DNA of 64,000 bases from Paenibacillus camelliae (GCF_023715345.1 NZ_JAMBNY010000012.1:1-64000), one strand, 5' to 3'. Positions 8,863-18,446 are shown, counted from the first letter of the stretch. Numbers and translations: made by a program. The notes: a model not told the origin generated them from the sequence alone.

Positions 8863-9972
8863 ATGATCGATGTACAACGTGGCGGTATTAGTGTATGGCT
8901 AGCTTCTTCAATCATTATATTAAGCACAGGGATTTTGTCTCACGTAATGGCCTTGCCTGTTATCTTAAATATTGCAGGTCGAGATTCTTGGGTATCTGTA
9001 ATCATAGCTGCCCCAATATATTTGATATGGATTTTTATATTTATTAAGCTTGTACACGGCTTAAATAAAATTTCGTTAATGGAGTGGATCGAGCAGCACT
9101 GGGGAAAATGGATGGGTTGGTTAATGAAAATTGTTTTTTGCGGGGCTTTGTTCTTTAACTCCTTTTACACGATGATCGATACGGTCATGTGGACGAATTC
9201 GACCTATTTACAGCAAACTCCAATTTTCGTTATTATGCTTTGCTTTGTTCTTGTTTGTTTTTTCATGGCATTCTCTGGATTGCAGTCTATTGCGATCGTT
9301 GCATCGATACTGCTTCCGCTCGTTTCATTTCTTGGATACTTCATTTCGTTTTCTAATATGAAATTTAAAGATTACTCCTTATTGTTTCCGATTTTTGATC
9401 AGGGGTTACAACCGCCTATTCATGGTAGCTTCTATGTTCTGTCGTCCCTGTTTGACGTGTGGATATATATCTTATTCGCTCATCATGTGAAGAAGAAGAT
9501 TAAGCCTTGGCAGCTATTTCTATTCGGGTTGTTTATGCTCATGATTGCAATGGGACCAATTATTGGTGGAATTACAGAGTTTGGACCCGAGGAAGCGATG
9601 AAGCAACGACATACTGCCTACGACCAATGGAAAATACTTAGCCTTGGTCAGCTTCTACAGCATACTGATTTTCTATCGATCTATCAGTGGTTATCAGGAT
9701 CGATTACACGCTCTGCCATATCACTTTATTTAATGGTCGATATCTTTCAATTCAAAACGAACAAGCAACGTTATATCGTCATGACGTTATTGAAAGTATT
9801 GATGATTGGGCTGCTGTTCCTACCGTGGCGATCGGAGATGATGCTTTACATCTTACAGAGCTTCTATTTTCCCGCGCTTTTTGGCTTCGTGATCGTCTTA
9901 TGTCTTGCGATCGGAATAACACAATGGATTGTGAATCGAAAGGAGTCGATGGAGAATGACATTGAATCATGA
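8863..9972 (+). CDS. Spore germinant receptor B subunit (GerAB family permease)
   Basis: Membrane subunit of a GerA-type germinant receptor, expected in the spore inner membrane, where B subunits bind the small-molecule germinant. The 369-residue protein has about ten helices in an APC-like fold. Conserved features include the early G-x-x-x-V-x-W-I-type region and W-I-E at residues 74-76. It is first of three genes in B-A-C order rather than the commoner A-B-C. The next gene overlaps it by 17 bases. Ger operons are normally transcribed by sigma G in the forespore; a CATAATG at about 8827 could be the -10, but I am not sure. The germinant cannot be read from the sequence. Confidence 0.9.
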   Translation: MIDVQRGGISVWLASSIIILSTGILSHVMALPVILNIAGRDSWVSVIIAAPIYLIWIFIFIKLVHGLNKISLMEWIEQHWGKWMGWLMKIVFCGALFFNSFYTMIDTVMWTNSTYLQQTPIFVIMLCFVLVCFFMAFSGLQSIAIVASILLPLVSFLGYFISFSNMKFKDYSLLFPIFDQGLQPPIHGSFYVLSSLFDVWIYILFAHHVKKKIKPWQLFLFGLFMLMIAMGPIIGGITEFGPEEAMKQRHTAYDQWKILSLGQLLQHTDFLSIYQWLSGSITRSAISLYLMVDIFQFKTNKQRYIVMTLLKVLMIGLLFLPWRSEMMLYILQSFYFPALFGFVIVLCLAIGITQWIVNRKESMENDIES

Positions 9973-11464
9973 AAGCACACTTGATATGAACAAGCTAGAT
10001 AGGGAAACCTTTCAATCCTTGTATGAGGGAACGTCGGATATTTTCATATTCAGTAAATATTATTCTACTGACTCAGTAGCGAGCCGTTATTATATGAAGC
10101 CGCCGGTCGAGGTTTTATTTATCATGTCGGAGGTGCTTACCGATAATAACGAATTTAAGGAAACGATTCTTCCTGCTTTAACAAAAGTATATGAACAAAC
10201 TGGCTTCTCCAATAAGATTCAGATGGAGAAATCTCCCTTGATTAGCTGGCTCGTTCAAGGTAGTAAGGAAAATCCAATTACCGTTCGAATGATGTCCAAC
10301 CTGCTGTTTGAAGGGAATATAATCTGTGTGTTTCCTTCGTTAAGTTTAATCATGTCGATAAAATGTGCACAAATCCCTGTTCGCACGCCAGAGGAGTCAT
10401 CATCGGAGATAGCGATTCGTGGTGCAAAGGATGGATTGGTCGAGGATATAGGTGTAAATATTGCTCTCATTCGAAAAAGAGTAAGAAATGAAGATCTTAT
10501 CGTTGAGCCATATATGGTCGGCACCATAACAGACACTAAGCTAGCGCTTATCTATATAAAAAACATTGCGAATGAAGGGATCATCGCTGAGATAAAGAAT
10601 CGAATCGCAAAGATTGACGTAGAGCAGGTTGTTACAACTGGGCAGCTAGAAGAGCTCGTGGGAGACAGTACGTATCTGTTTCCGACAATGGATTACTCCT
10701 CAAGGCCAGACTATATCGTTCAGAATTTACTAAATGGCCGCTTCGTACTAATGTTAGACAACAATCCAATGGCCATACTAGCACCGGGAAATTTCTTGCA
10801 TCTGCTTATATCACCAGAGGACAGCTATTTTCCGCTGTTCGCCTCCAATGTAGGCCGGTTATTTCGTGTGCTAGCGATACTAGCAACGATCTTCTTGCCT
10901 TCTTTCTATATTGCGATGACGACTTTTCACCCAGATCAAGTGCCCTTTACGATGCTTGCTACCATTTCCTTAGCACGTACAGGTATTCCAATGGAAGCAC
11001 CAATCGAGATGTTTTTAATTATGACCTTTATGGAGCTGTTTCGAGAGGCAAGTTTACGGTTGCCAAGTAATATGGCTCAAACCATTACGGTGGTCGGTGG
11101 TCTTATTATGGGAGAAGCCGCAATACGTGCTGGCCTAGTTTCTCCTATTATCGTAGTTGTTGCTGCCATTTCCATCATTACTGGGGCTACGCTCGTAAAC
11201 CAATCACTAACGAGCAGTGTCGTATTTTTACGGTTCATAGCGTTTTTATTCGGCTCCACATTTGGGATCTATGGTGTGATCATCGCTTACATTTTGTTTA
11301 TATTGTTTCTCTCTCGCTTACGGTCGTTCGGTATACCATATTTGGCTCCGATGGCACCATTTAATTTTAAAAACTTTATTATTGCGATCTTTCAGGTCCC
11401 GATGCGTTTTCGTAGGGGACGTCCGACCTTCCTTCATACGAAGAAAACAAAAAGGGATGAGTAG
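9956..11464 (+). CDS. Spore germinant receptor A subunit (GerA family)
   Basis: A 502-residue A subunit of the same receptor. A large cytoplasmic N-terminal region (about 1-280) is followed by about five membrane helices (about 295-480). The signature PLFASNVGRLFRV and later G-I-P-M-E-A-P-I-E segments are typical of GerAA proteins. The basic C-terminus (FRRGRPTF) is also usual. The start lies inside the preceding B gene with GGAG just upstream, so translation is coupled. Recent work shows A subunits form pentameric ion channels, which is established for homologues and inferred here. Confidence 0.93.
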   Translation: MTLNHESTLDMNKLDRETFQSLYEGTSDIFIFSKYYSTDSVASRYYMKPPVEVLFIMSEVLTDNNEFKETILPALTKVYEQTGFSNKIQMEKSPLISWLVQGSKENPITVRMMSNLLFEGNIICVFPSLSLIMSIKCAQIPVRTPEESSSEIAIRGAKDGLVEDIGVNIALIRKRVRNEDLIVEPYMVGTITDTKLALIYIKNIANEGIIAEIKNRIAKIDVEQVVTTGQLEELVGDSTYLFPTMDYSSRPDYIVQNLLNGRFVLMLDNNPMAILAPGNFLHLLISPEDSYFPLFASNVGRLFRVLAILATIFLPSFYIAMTTFHPDQVPFTMLATISLARTGIPMEAPIEMFLIMTFMELFREASLRLPSNMAQTITVVGGLIMGEAAIRAGLVSPIIVVVAAISIITGATLVNQSLTSSVVFLRFIAFLFGSTFGIYGVIIAYILFILFLSRLRSFGIPYLAPMAPFNFKNFIIAIFQVPMRFRRGRPTFLHTKKTKRDE

Positions 11465-11466
11465 CC

Positions 11467-12618
11467 TTGAACATGTTCAGAAGCAGTATTAAAATCTGTT
11501 TGATATGTATTGTGCTGACGCTGATGCCTGGCTGCTGGAGCGCAGTAGACATCCAGAATCAGCACTATGTCACTAGTCTAGGTGTTGATTACGACGGTGA
11601 GATGTTTTTTGTGTATGCACAAATCGTTCGTTTTGAGAATATTGCTCGTATGGAATCACAGGGTGCAGGATCTCCTATCAATACATATGTTGGGAAAGGA
11701 GAAGGCACTTCACTTAATATTGCTGTTTCTAATCTGTATGCCACCTCTCAAGTCCGTATCGACTGGGGACATACGAAAGCGATTGTAGTAACGGAGCGTG
11801 CGATAAGGTCGCTTGAAAAGTTAGCTGGTCATATCTATCGTTCTCCAGAGACTCGATACAATACATGGTTTTATGTAACCGATGGTTCGATTGAGGAGAT
11901 TTTTCTAACCAATTCATTCTATGATCGTACGTCTCTCTTTTCTATACTGCATATGCCGATGAATTCTTTTAGACAAGGATCAACGGTTCCTCCAATCCAA
12001 ATGTTTAAATATATATCTATCTCCAATGAACCGGATCGTATTACCGTTATTCCAGTGATCGGTACAGACAATGAGCAATGGAAAACGAATGAGGGAGAAT
12101 TAAAGCTATTAAAGATTATTGGAGCATATTTTGAGTCTCATAATGGTGTGAAGAAAATATTACCTATAGATCAGTTAGAAGGAATGCGCTGGATAGATCC
12201 TAGGTTGACAAGAACGATGTTAACTGTGAAGGATGAGGAGAAGGAATATGCGGTGTTAATTCTTCATAATACAAAAGTAAAGAAGAAAACAAAGCTAGTA
12301 AATGGAGAGCCGAAGTTTACGGTAGAAGCTCACTTCAAAGGCTCGTTGAATGAATATTTAAGTGAACTCGACTACCCTAAGATGATACAGCTTGCAAGAA
12401 AACAAATTGAAAAAGAAATAATGGAGGCTTATGAATTAAGTTTAAAAGAACAGCTCGATTTATTTTATCTCATGCACAGCTTTCGGATGAAAGATCCAGA
12501 CGCGTGGAAGCGAATGACGAACAATGGTAAAAAATTTATATTAGATGAAAAATCACTTGAACACTTGGAAATCGATATAGACATCCCATACAACGGTAAA
12601 TATAAACGTAGAAGATAA
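11467..12618 (+). CDS. Spore germinant receptor C subunit (Ger(x)C lipoprotein)
   Basis: A 383-residue lipoprotein with a signal peptide and the lipobox LMPGC. This is followed by the W-S-x-x-D-I-x-N motif shared by Ger(x)C proteins (CWSAVDIQNQ). The Ger(x)C C-terminal domain follows, with a basic, charged tail. It is expected on the outer face of the spore inner membrane. The start is two bases after the GerA stop. TTG at 11467 is better placed relative to the AAGGG than the ATG at 11473. It closes the operon, which ends in a long hairpin. Confidence 0.92.
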   Translation: MNMFRSSIKICLICIVLTLMPGCWSAVDIQNQHYVTSLGVDYDGEMFFVYAQIVRFENIARMESQGAGSPINTYVGKGEGTSLNIAVSNLYATSQVRIDWGHTKAIVVTERAIRSLEKLAGHIYRSPETRYNTWFYVTDGSIEEIFLTNSFYDRTSLFSILHMPMNSFRQGSTVPPIQMFKYISISNEPDRITVIPVIGTDNEQWKTNEGELKLLKIIGAYFESHNGVKKILPIDQLEGMRWIDPRLTRTMLTVKDEEKEYAVLILHNTKVKKKTKLVNGEPKFTVEAHFKGSLNEYLSELDYPKMIQLARKQIEKEIMEAYELSLKEQLDLFYLMHSFRMKDPDAWKRMTNNGKKFILDEKSLEHLEIDIDIPYNGKYKRRR

Positions 12619-12663
12619 GCATGAAGCACATCGTATGCATCATTATACGGTGCGCTTCATGCT
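12618..12663 (+). terminator. Terminator hairpin after the ger operon
   Basis: Long inverted repeat starting agcatgaagc (12618-12627) and ending gcttcatgct (12654-12663), with further pairing inside. The following bases are only moderately U rich, so termination is inferred from position and stem strength. Confidence 0.65.
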
Positions 12664-12752
12664 CTGTAATTTGGTGTCTTACTTCAATAATTTATGCTAA
12701 TGATCCTATTCCTTCATTTGCATACTTCTAATATTTCATAGAACATACTTAC

Positions 12753-13580
12753 TTAGATCGACCAATTCAACCATTCCTGCTTTTGTTCCTCTAGCTTGTT
12801 AAGCCAACCGATGGTCGCATGAATCGCTTCCTGTTGATGAGCATGCGTTGAATACGTATGGTTCGCTTGAAATATAATTTCCTTTTCACACGTCCCCTCT
12901 GCTCTTGTCCAGAACAGCTTCTGATATAGAAAGGTATAATCGACTGGGATAATATCGTCACTCGTACCATGAACTAAGAAAACATCACCTGAGAAACGAG
13001 TTAACGATTGGAAGGGCTGATGCTCCATCAATGAATCGAAGAAGATCGGTGAAAGTGAATAGCCCTGATAATCTGTTCGCCCCGATTGATAAGCCTCATC
13101 ATAGCCTTCCCGTCCAACGATGCGGACAATATCATTGAAAGGATAGCCGACAGCGGACCATAGAATCAAGCGCTTTACTCGTCTGTCCTTAATCGCAGTC
13201 ATAATAGATACCGCACCTCCAAGGCTGTGCCCAAGAAGTGTAACGCGTGTAGGATCAATGCAATCCAAACTCGTAGCATAATTAAGAACGGTGCGCGTCT
13301 GCTCAACCATGGAATCAAAGCCTAATGCACCATAATCGCCGTTGCTCTCCCCACAGCCGCCATAATCGAAGCGAAGGACAAAATTCCCTTCTGCTGCAAG
13401 CGCTCTGGCTGTTTTTACAAATAAGCGATCTACCCCAATTCGGCTTCCTACAAATCCATGGCAAATGACGATAATAGGGCGTTTTTCTTGCAAAGTTGTC
13501 TGACCTTCGCCAGCTGTAGGGTAATGGAGCGTCGCTGTTAGCTCCAGATGATCATGCGTAATTGTCAGTTGTTTTTCCAT
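12753..13580 (-). CDS. Alpha/beta hydrolase (esterase/peptidase-like)
   Basis: A 275-residue cytoplasmic serine hydrolase, similar to Est1/YtmA-type carboxylesterases. The oxyanion region is VICHGFVGSR, the nucleophile motif is LLGHSLGGAVS (GHSLGG), an acidic residue lies in the LVHGTSDDIIP motif, and the catalytic histidine is in the ANHTYST stretch. A longer TTG reading exists, but GGAGGC lies ten bases before the ATG at 13580, so that start is used. There is no signal peptide. The substrate is unknown. It stands alone between plus-strand ger genes and a deacetylase. Confidence 0.85.
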   Translation of the reverse strand: MEKQLTITHDHLELTATLHYPTAGEGQTTLQEKRPIIVICHGFVGSRIGVDRLFVKTARALAAEGNFVLRFDYGGCGESNGDYGALGFDSMVEQTRTVLNYATSLDCIDPTRVTLLGHSLGGAVSIMTAIKDRRVKRLILWSAVGYPFNDIVRIVGREGYDEAYQSGRTDYQGYSLSPIFFDSLMEHQPFQSLTRFSGDVFLVHGTSDDIIPVDYTFLYQKLFWTRAEGTCEKEIIFQANHTYSTHAHQQEAIHATIGWLNKLEEQKQEWLNWSI

Positions 13581-13748
13581 TAGACGGATTGCCTCCTCGT
13601 GTTCAACCTTAAGCTTCAAGCTGTATGATCTATCAAGGTTTTACTTTATCCATATATCATTATTCAATCTTCATTATTCCGACCTGTATACTATGAATTA
13701 TAAATAAAAGATATCACGGATGCCGCGGTATGTCAACTTAAGCAGCAA

Positions 13749-13808
13749 ACAAAAAACTGATTCTATCGCAGCTGCAATGTAGCTTTAGCTTACGATAAAA
13801 TCAGTTAT
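13749..13808 (-). terminator. Terminator of the polysaccharide deacetylase gene
   Basis: Hairpin pairing aactgatt with aatcagtt plus an inner tatcg/cgata stem (13755-13806). On the minus strand a run of U follows (complement of the a-run at 13751-13756). It lies just past the deacetylase stop. Confidence 0.75.
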
Positions 13809-13836
13809 CTTATGTTCTTATAGTTTATTATGATTA

Positions 13837-14787
13837 TTATAATTCATCAGCAGTAACAAATTCATATCCAAGTTCTCGAAGCTCATCGATAACTAGCGGC
13901 AACAAGGTTACCGTATTTTCAACATGCTTGCTGCCAAAGCTGTGAAGCAATATATTGCCCCCATCCTTCGCATTTGCAAGAATATTTTCCAGCATATCCT
14001 CAACAGAAGAGCCATCCCAGTCACGTGGGTCAATATTCCAGAGCATTACCGATTTATCCATTTCTTCGATCTGTGCATAGTTCGCATCGTTAATTGCACC
14101 ATAGGGTGGACGTACGATTGTCGGTACATGCCCAACTGCTCCGAAGATAAGTTCATCGGTACGAGTGATCTCATCAGCCAGCTCTTCACGCGTTAATTTC
14201 GTAAAATTAGGATGATTATAGGAATGATTGCCAATTAGATGACCTTCAGCTTCAATTCTTTGCAGCACCTCAGGATACTTCTTAACTTGAATACCAACGA
14301 CAAAAAAGGTAGCAACTACTTTCTTTTCCTGCAAAATATCTAATATTTGAGGTGTAAATTTCAAATCTGGTCCGTCATCAAATGTAATTGCAATTTTCAT
14401 TGATTGCTGCTGCTCCTCTTCATGTATACTTGACGATGCTTCCTCTTGATCGATAGAAGAATCCGCTTTCTCAAGAACTTCCTCGATTGGCTCTATCTCA
14501 TCAAATTCTGAATAATGCGCTTGCGAATCTGCAGCTACATTTCCCATTTTATCTGAAGCTCCCGTATAAGATTGTCCATCTGTTGCCTCTTGTTGTTCAT
14601 TAGGCAAATCTACTAATTTGGAGTGAGAATCTGTTGCTACTAAATTAGTAAAAATAGTTGATGGCATAGAAGTAGGCTTATGCGGCTCAATAGAAGGATA
14701 CAAGGAGCATCCTGCCATTACAATTAATATGAACGCTAAGACCGCAACTTGAAATGACCTGAAATAGAAGTTTTTGTGCATCATCAT
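13837..14787 (-). CDS. Polysaccharide deacetylase lipoprotein (NodB domain)
   Basis: Extracellular membrane-anchored deacetylase of carbohydrate esterase family 4, likely acting on peptidoglycan or another N-acetylated glycan. An N-terminal helix ends in the lipobox VMAGC. An acidic, S/E-rich linker of about 90 residues follows. The NodB domain starts at IAITFDDGPD (catalytic base and metal aspartates). It has metal histidines in GNHSYNHPN, then RPPYG, WNIDPRDW and LLHSFG, so all five CE4 motifs are present. Three ATG codons compete as start, and GAGGG is five to eleven bases upstream of them. It is followed by a terminator, so it is monocistronic. Confidence 0.9.
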   Translation of the reverse strand: MMMHKNFYFRSFQVAVLAFILIVMAGCSLYPSIEPHKPTSMPSTIFTNLVATDSHSKLVDLPNEQQEATDGQSYTGASDKMGNVAADSQAHYSEFDEIEPIEEVLEKADSSIDQEEASSSIHEEEQQQSMKIAITFDDGPDLKFTPQILDILQEKKVVATFFVVGIQVKKYPEVLQRIEAEGHLIGNHSYNHPNFTKLTREELADEITRTDELIFGAVGHVPTIVRPPYGAINDANYAQIEEMDKSVMLWNIDPRDWDGSSVEDMLENILANAKDGGNILLHSFGSKHVENTVTLLPLVIDELRELGYEFVTADEL

Positions 14788-15024
14788 TCTCACCCTCTAT
14801 TAACCTTTCTTCAGATCATATTCATGCAGCTACATGATAGAAAAAAGCTGTGATCCACTTCGCCACGTGCACTTGACGAGCTTCTTCGACAACGCTTTCT
14901 ATATAACTCTATTATAACATAGATTTATGAGAGAATCTTAATCTTTTGCGAGAATTTTAGGGGAATTTGGGTGTTTCTTGAAATTGGTTCTTTCTGCCTA
15001 GTGCTAAATAAATGGTTTATGTAA

Positions 15025-15175
15025 ATGGTGAGGTTACAATTGCTGTTGGCCGCTGATTTCAGCGCTACGTAGATGGTGAGGTTACTATTGCTGTTGTCCT
15101 CTGATTTCTTGAAGTATATTAATTGTAGAAATCAGAGGACAAAGGCAACCGCTTCGCTTTTCCACTCTCACCATT
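15025..15175. repeat. Hairpin repeat family C: partial copy plus full copy
   Basis: A full copy (15073-15175) has outer arms atggtgag/ctcaccat. Its inner perfect 16-bp stem is ttgtcctctgatttct (15094-15109) with agaaatcagaggacaa (15127-15142), followed by aggcaaccgcttcgctt. A partial direct duplicate of the left half (atggtgaggttac, ctgatttc) precedes it from about 15025. A related copy lies at 20090-20199. The gap 14788-15418 otherwise holds only the tandem repeat that follows. Confidence 0.75.
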
Positions 15176-15350
15176 ACTCCGCTGGGGCGGTGTGTGGGCG
15201 GTCGCTTCGGTGAGACTACCTCACCAGTTACTCCGCTGGGGCGGTGTGTGGGCATTGCTTCGGTGTGCCTGCCTCATCAGTTACTCCGCTGGGGCGGTGT
15301 GTGGGTGGCGCTTTGGTGAGCCTACCTCACCAGTTACTCCGTTGGGCGTG
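15174..15350. repeat. 54-bp tandem repeat, about 3.3 copies
   Basis: The phrase ttactccg(c/t)tggg recurs at 15174, 15228, 15281 and 15334, a period of 53-54 bases. Each unit contains gcttcggtgag and, further on, ctcacc, which can form a short hairpin. The sequence resembles the right-hand end of the adjoining family C element, so the array probably grew from it. It is GC richer than its surroundings. Confidence 0.85.
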
Positions 15351-15418
15351 GCACTGTCGTATTTGGAGGTAATTGACAAGTAAATCAGAAATTAATTAGG
15401 ACCATGCACAACCGTTCA

Positions 15419-15835
15419 TTAGCTATTGAACATGATAGCTAGAGCTTCAACGGCTTCAGTAATGGTGGCGTCATACTGAGTTGCTGAACCGGTTTCTCCG
15501 TTATACCAGTATAGAATAAGAACATTCTCGACTTCATATATAGAAGGTACTGGCATGTCGTATTTGCTTGCTTGTTTATTGAAATCATCAAGTCCTTTAA
15601 TTCTGTTCTTTTCTGAGTTGAATAAATAGATTGATATATTTTCACCATTGTCGAGTTTGTAGGTTATTGCTTTCTTTCCATTCAATTCAAAATAATTTAC
15701 GTGCTCATTTTTATCGATTAGTTTTATTCCTTTGTTGTCGAAAGCCTCTATGATGTCTTTCATGCTTAACTTCTGCCCGGAGTTGCAGGCTGTAAGTAAA
15801 AGTATCGCAAGCAACAAATAACATACCCTCTTCAC
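15419..15835 (-). CDS. Small hypothetical lipoprotein
   Basis: Unrecognised 138-residue lipoprotein. A basic N-terminus and hydrophobic helix end in the lipobox LLTAC. The mature part is about 118 residues, mixed alpha/beta, without repeats or cysteines. The GTG at 15835 is chosen because AAGGAGG lies seven bases upstream; a longer reading lacks such a site. It stands alone. It could sense or bind something at the cell surface, but nothing in the sequence says what. Confidence 0.78.
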   Translation of the reverse strand: MKRVCYLLLAILLLTACNSGQKLSMKDIIEAFDNKGIKLIDKNEHVNYFELNGKKAITYKLDNGENISIYLFNSEKNRIKGLDDFNKQASKYDMPVPSIYEVENVLILYWYNGETGSATQYDATITEAVEALAIMFNS

Positions 15836-16130
15836 TAAACCCCTCCTTGTCGCATGATTGGTTAACGTGGTCACAATAAGGGAATATGTTTCTCAAATTA
15901 TGGGAGTGATTATCATGTGAAGTGAAGCATCAACATCTATAATATTTTGGAAAAATAGATGCAAGGCATATTTGACTCTATCTCTTCGATAAGAACTTCC
16001 TGATCTATAGATATCTTAACACAGATAACATCATATAAATAGAAAATATGGTTTAATTAGGATATTATAATAATAATGAAAAGTTTGCTTGTCATTAAAG
16101 CGGGGGACTATCTAATTTGGGAGGGATAGA

Positions 16131-16325
16131 ATGATTAAGGCATTAGTTATTTTAATGTTCGTTGTTGTACTTATCGGATGTGCTATCATATTAATGTTGG
16201 CTCAGGTTATCGCTCAGTTAGACGGTGGAGGTCTATTCAGTAACATTCCAATTATAGTGTATTTAATCATTGTAGTAGCTATTTGTCTGTGCGCGTGGGC
16301 ACTTCCTTTTGATGAGAAGAAATAG
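16131..16325 (+). CDS. Small two-helix membrane protein
   Basis: A 64-residue protein with two hydrophobic helices (about 4-27 and 40-57), a short glycine-rich connection (DGGGLFSN) and a charged end (FDEKK). The ribosome binding site GGGAGGGATAGA before the ATG is excellent, and a bidirectional terminator follows, so it is probably a real gene. No family is recognised. Confidence 0.7.
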   Translation: MIKALVILMFVVVLIGCAIILMLAQVIAQLDGGGLFSNIPIIVYLIIVVAICLCAWALPFDEKK

Positions 16326-16350
16326 AATTCTACTAACAAATTTGCATATA

Positions 16351-16390
16351 AAAAGCAGTGAGGCGACTGTGAAGTGCTCTCACTGCTTTT
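16351..16390. terminator. Bidirectional terminator between the small membrane gene and purD
   Basis: Perfect 12-bp stem aaaagcagtgag (16351-16362) with ctcactgctttt (16379-16390). The arms end in A and U runs suited to both directions. It ends the pur operon on the minus strand. Confidence 0.88.
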
Positions 16391-16410
16391 TATAATTATA
16401 CATAATTAGC

Positions 16411-17676
16411 TTAAACCAAAGCCTTCATCGCAATATCGTTGCGATGCTGCATACCTTCGAATTTAATATTGACAATCGCTTCATACGCATGCTGGCGTGC
16501 AGATGCAATGTCTTGTCCACGACCAACGACTCCTAACACACGTCCGCCGTTTGTTACGATCTCATCATTTTCTTGTGCAGTACCTGCATGGAATACTAGT
16601 GCTCCTGTTGCTTCAGCCGCTTCAAGCCCCGTAATTACTTTACCTTTCGGATAGCTGCCAGGATACCCTTCTGATGCAAGTACGACACATACTGCTGCTT
16701 CAGCATCCCACTCAATCGTAAGATCAGCAAGCGTACCGTTCATTGCAGCAAGCACGATTTCCAGAAGATCCGTTTTCAGACGAGGAAGCACAACCTGTGT
16801 CTCAGGATCACCCATACGTGCGTTAAACTCAATCGTTTTCGGACCATCCTTCGTAATCATCAGGCCGGCAAACAATACACCGCGGAAAGGACGACCTTCG
16901 CTTACCATTGCTTTAGCTGTTGGCTCAATAATATTGACAATCGCATCCTCCACAATGGACGAATCAATATGAGGCAGCGGTGTATATGTACCCATACCGC
17001 CCGTATTTGGACCCTTATCGCCATCAAATATCGGCTTATGGTCTTGAGCAGGCACCATTGGCTTAACAGTCTCGCCATCTACAAATGCTAGTATAGACAT
17101 TTCTTGACCTGCAAGAAATTCCTCAATAACAACTTGATTGCCTGCATCGCCAAATACTTTGTCCAGCATGATAGAGCGAAGTGCCTCTTCTGCTTCTTCA
17201 AGTGTTGCTGCTACAGTAACACCTTTTCCTGCTGCCAAGCCGTCCGCTTTAATAACGATCGGTGCTTCCTGCTCCTTCAAATAAGCAAGAGCCGTTTCAA
17301 AGCTTGTAAATGTCTCATATTTCGCAGTAGGTATATTGTATTTTTTCAGCAAATTCTTCATGAAAATTTTGCTGCCCTCAATCTCTGCAGCTGCTTTATT
17401 CGGACCAAACGCAGGAATGCCTGCCGCCTCGAATGCATCAACGATGCCTTGCGCTAGCGGATCATCTGGGCCAACGAATACAAGATCAATGCTTGCTTCC
17501 TTCGCAAATGCTACAAGCTCATCAAACTGAAATACACCAATCGGCACGCACTCAGCAATTTGAGCGATACCAGCATTGCCTGGCGCACAATATAGCTTGT
17601 TTACCTTGCTGCTTTTTTTCAAGGACCAAGTAATCGCATGCTCACGACCACCGCCGCCAATAACAAGAATGTTCAC
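16411..17676 (-). CDS. purD: Phosphoribosylamine-glycine ligase
   Basis: ATP-grasp enzyme of de novo purine synthesis (GAR synthetase), joining glycine to 5-phosphoribosylamine. The 421-residue protein begins with MNILVIGGGGREHAI. It carries the ATP-grasp signature GLAAGKGV, a QDHKPIFDGDKGPNTGGMG loop, and FNARMGDPE at the metal/ATP site. The GTG at 17676 is used, with AGGAGG nine bases upstream; an upstream ATG reading adds ten unlikely residues. It is the last gene of the pur operon, parted from purH by a 780-base gap full of hairpin repeats. Confidence 0.97.
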   Translation of the reverse strand: MNILVIGGGGREHAITWSLKKSSKVNKLYCAPGNAGIAQIAECVPIGVFQFDELVAFAKEASIDLVFVGPDDPLAQGIVDAFEAAGIPAFGPNKAAAEIEGSKIFMKNLLKKYNIPTAKYETFTSFETALAYLKEQEAPIVIKADGLAAGKGVTVAATLEEAEEALRSIMLDKVFGDAGNQVVIEEFLAGQEMSILAFVDGETVKPMVPAQDHKPIFDGDKGPNTGGMGTYTPLPHIDSSIVEDAIVNIIEPTAKAMVSEGRPFRGVLFAGLMITKDGPKTIEFNARMGDPETQVVLPRLKTDLLEIVLAAMNGTLADLTIEWDAEAAVCVVLASEGYPGSYPKGKVITGLEAAEATGALVFHAGTAQENDEIVTNGGRVLGVVGRGQDIASARQHAYEAIVNIKFEGMQHRNDIAMKALV

Positions 17677-17737
17677 TATAACAATCCTCCTCTGGTACAT
17701 TTCCAATAAGAGTTCAATAAGTTACCTTTAAATATGA

Positions 17738-18446
17738 GTTCAAACGCTTGGCTTTCAGGACCGAGAAGATAGCATGAAGCTAGGGAATGAGGAGCACAGC
17801 GTACGTTAGTTGGTACGCGAGCACCACAGGCTCCCGATGAATGCTATATTCGATGTCGAATAAACTACAATGCAACACTTCGTCATCAAAGTCAGGCTTT
17901 TGAACTTACCTATACAAGCTTGGCTTTCAGGACCGAGAAGATAGCAAGAAGCTAGGGAACGAGGAGCACAGCGTACGTTAGTTGGTACGCGAGCACCACA
18001 GGCTCCCGATGAATGCTATATTCGATGTCGAATACGCTACAACGTACTACTTCGTCATCAAAGTCGAGCGTTTGAACTTACCTCTAAATAAGTAGTTCAA
18101 ACGCTTGGCTTTCAGGACCGAGAAGATAGCAAGAAGCTAGGGAACGAGGAGCACAGCGTACGTCAGTTGGTACGCGAGCACCGCAGGCTCCCGATGAATG
18201 CTATATTCGATGTCGAATACGCTACAACGCGCTGCTTCGTCATCAAAGTCGAGCGTTTGAACTTTCCTCTAATTAGTAGTTCAAACGCTTGGCTTTCAGG
18301 ACCGAGAAGATAGCATAAAGCTAGGGAACGAGGAGCATAGCGTACGTTAGTTGGTACGCGAGCACCGCAGGCTCCCGATGAATGCTATATTCGATGTCGA
18401 ATACGCTACAACGCGCTGCTTCGTCATCAAAGTCGAGCGTTTGAAC
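17738..18446. repeat. Four tandem family A hairpin units, about 160-168 bp each
   Basis: Units lie at 17738-17905, 17918-18077, 18095-18262 and 18279-18446. Each begins gttcaaacgcttggcttt (the second begins at gcttgg) and ends with a near complement such as aaagtcgagcgtttgaac, so the whole unit folds back. Inside are gaccgagaag, a second stem atagcat/atgctat, aggga/tccc, and a tip gcgtac/gtacgc around the loop. The four copies are nearly identical, so the expansion is recent. They fill the purH-purD gap. Confidence 0.92.

Noticed and set aside
15192..15383. Open frame of 63 codons in the tandem repeat
   Set aside because: It is created by the 54-bp repeat being in frame part of the way; no ribosome binding site and no plausible protein character.
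17677..17706. N-terminal extension of purD
   Set aside because: The extra residues have no ribosome binding site and the family starts at the GTG that follows AGGAGG.
17738..18446. CRISPR-like repeated array
   Set aside because: Units are about 160 bases, nearly identical end to end, fold on themselves and lack unique spacers and cas genes.
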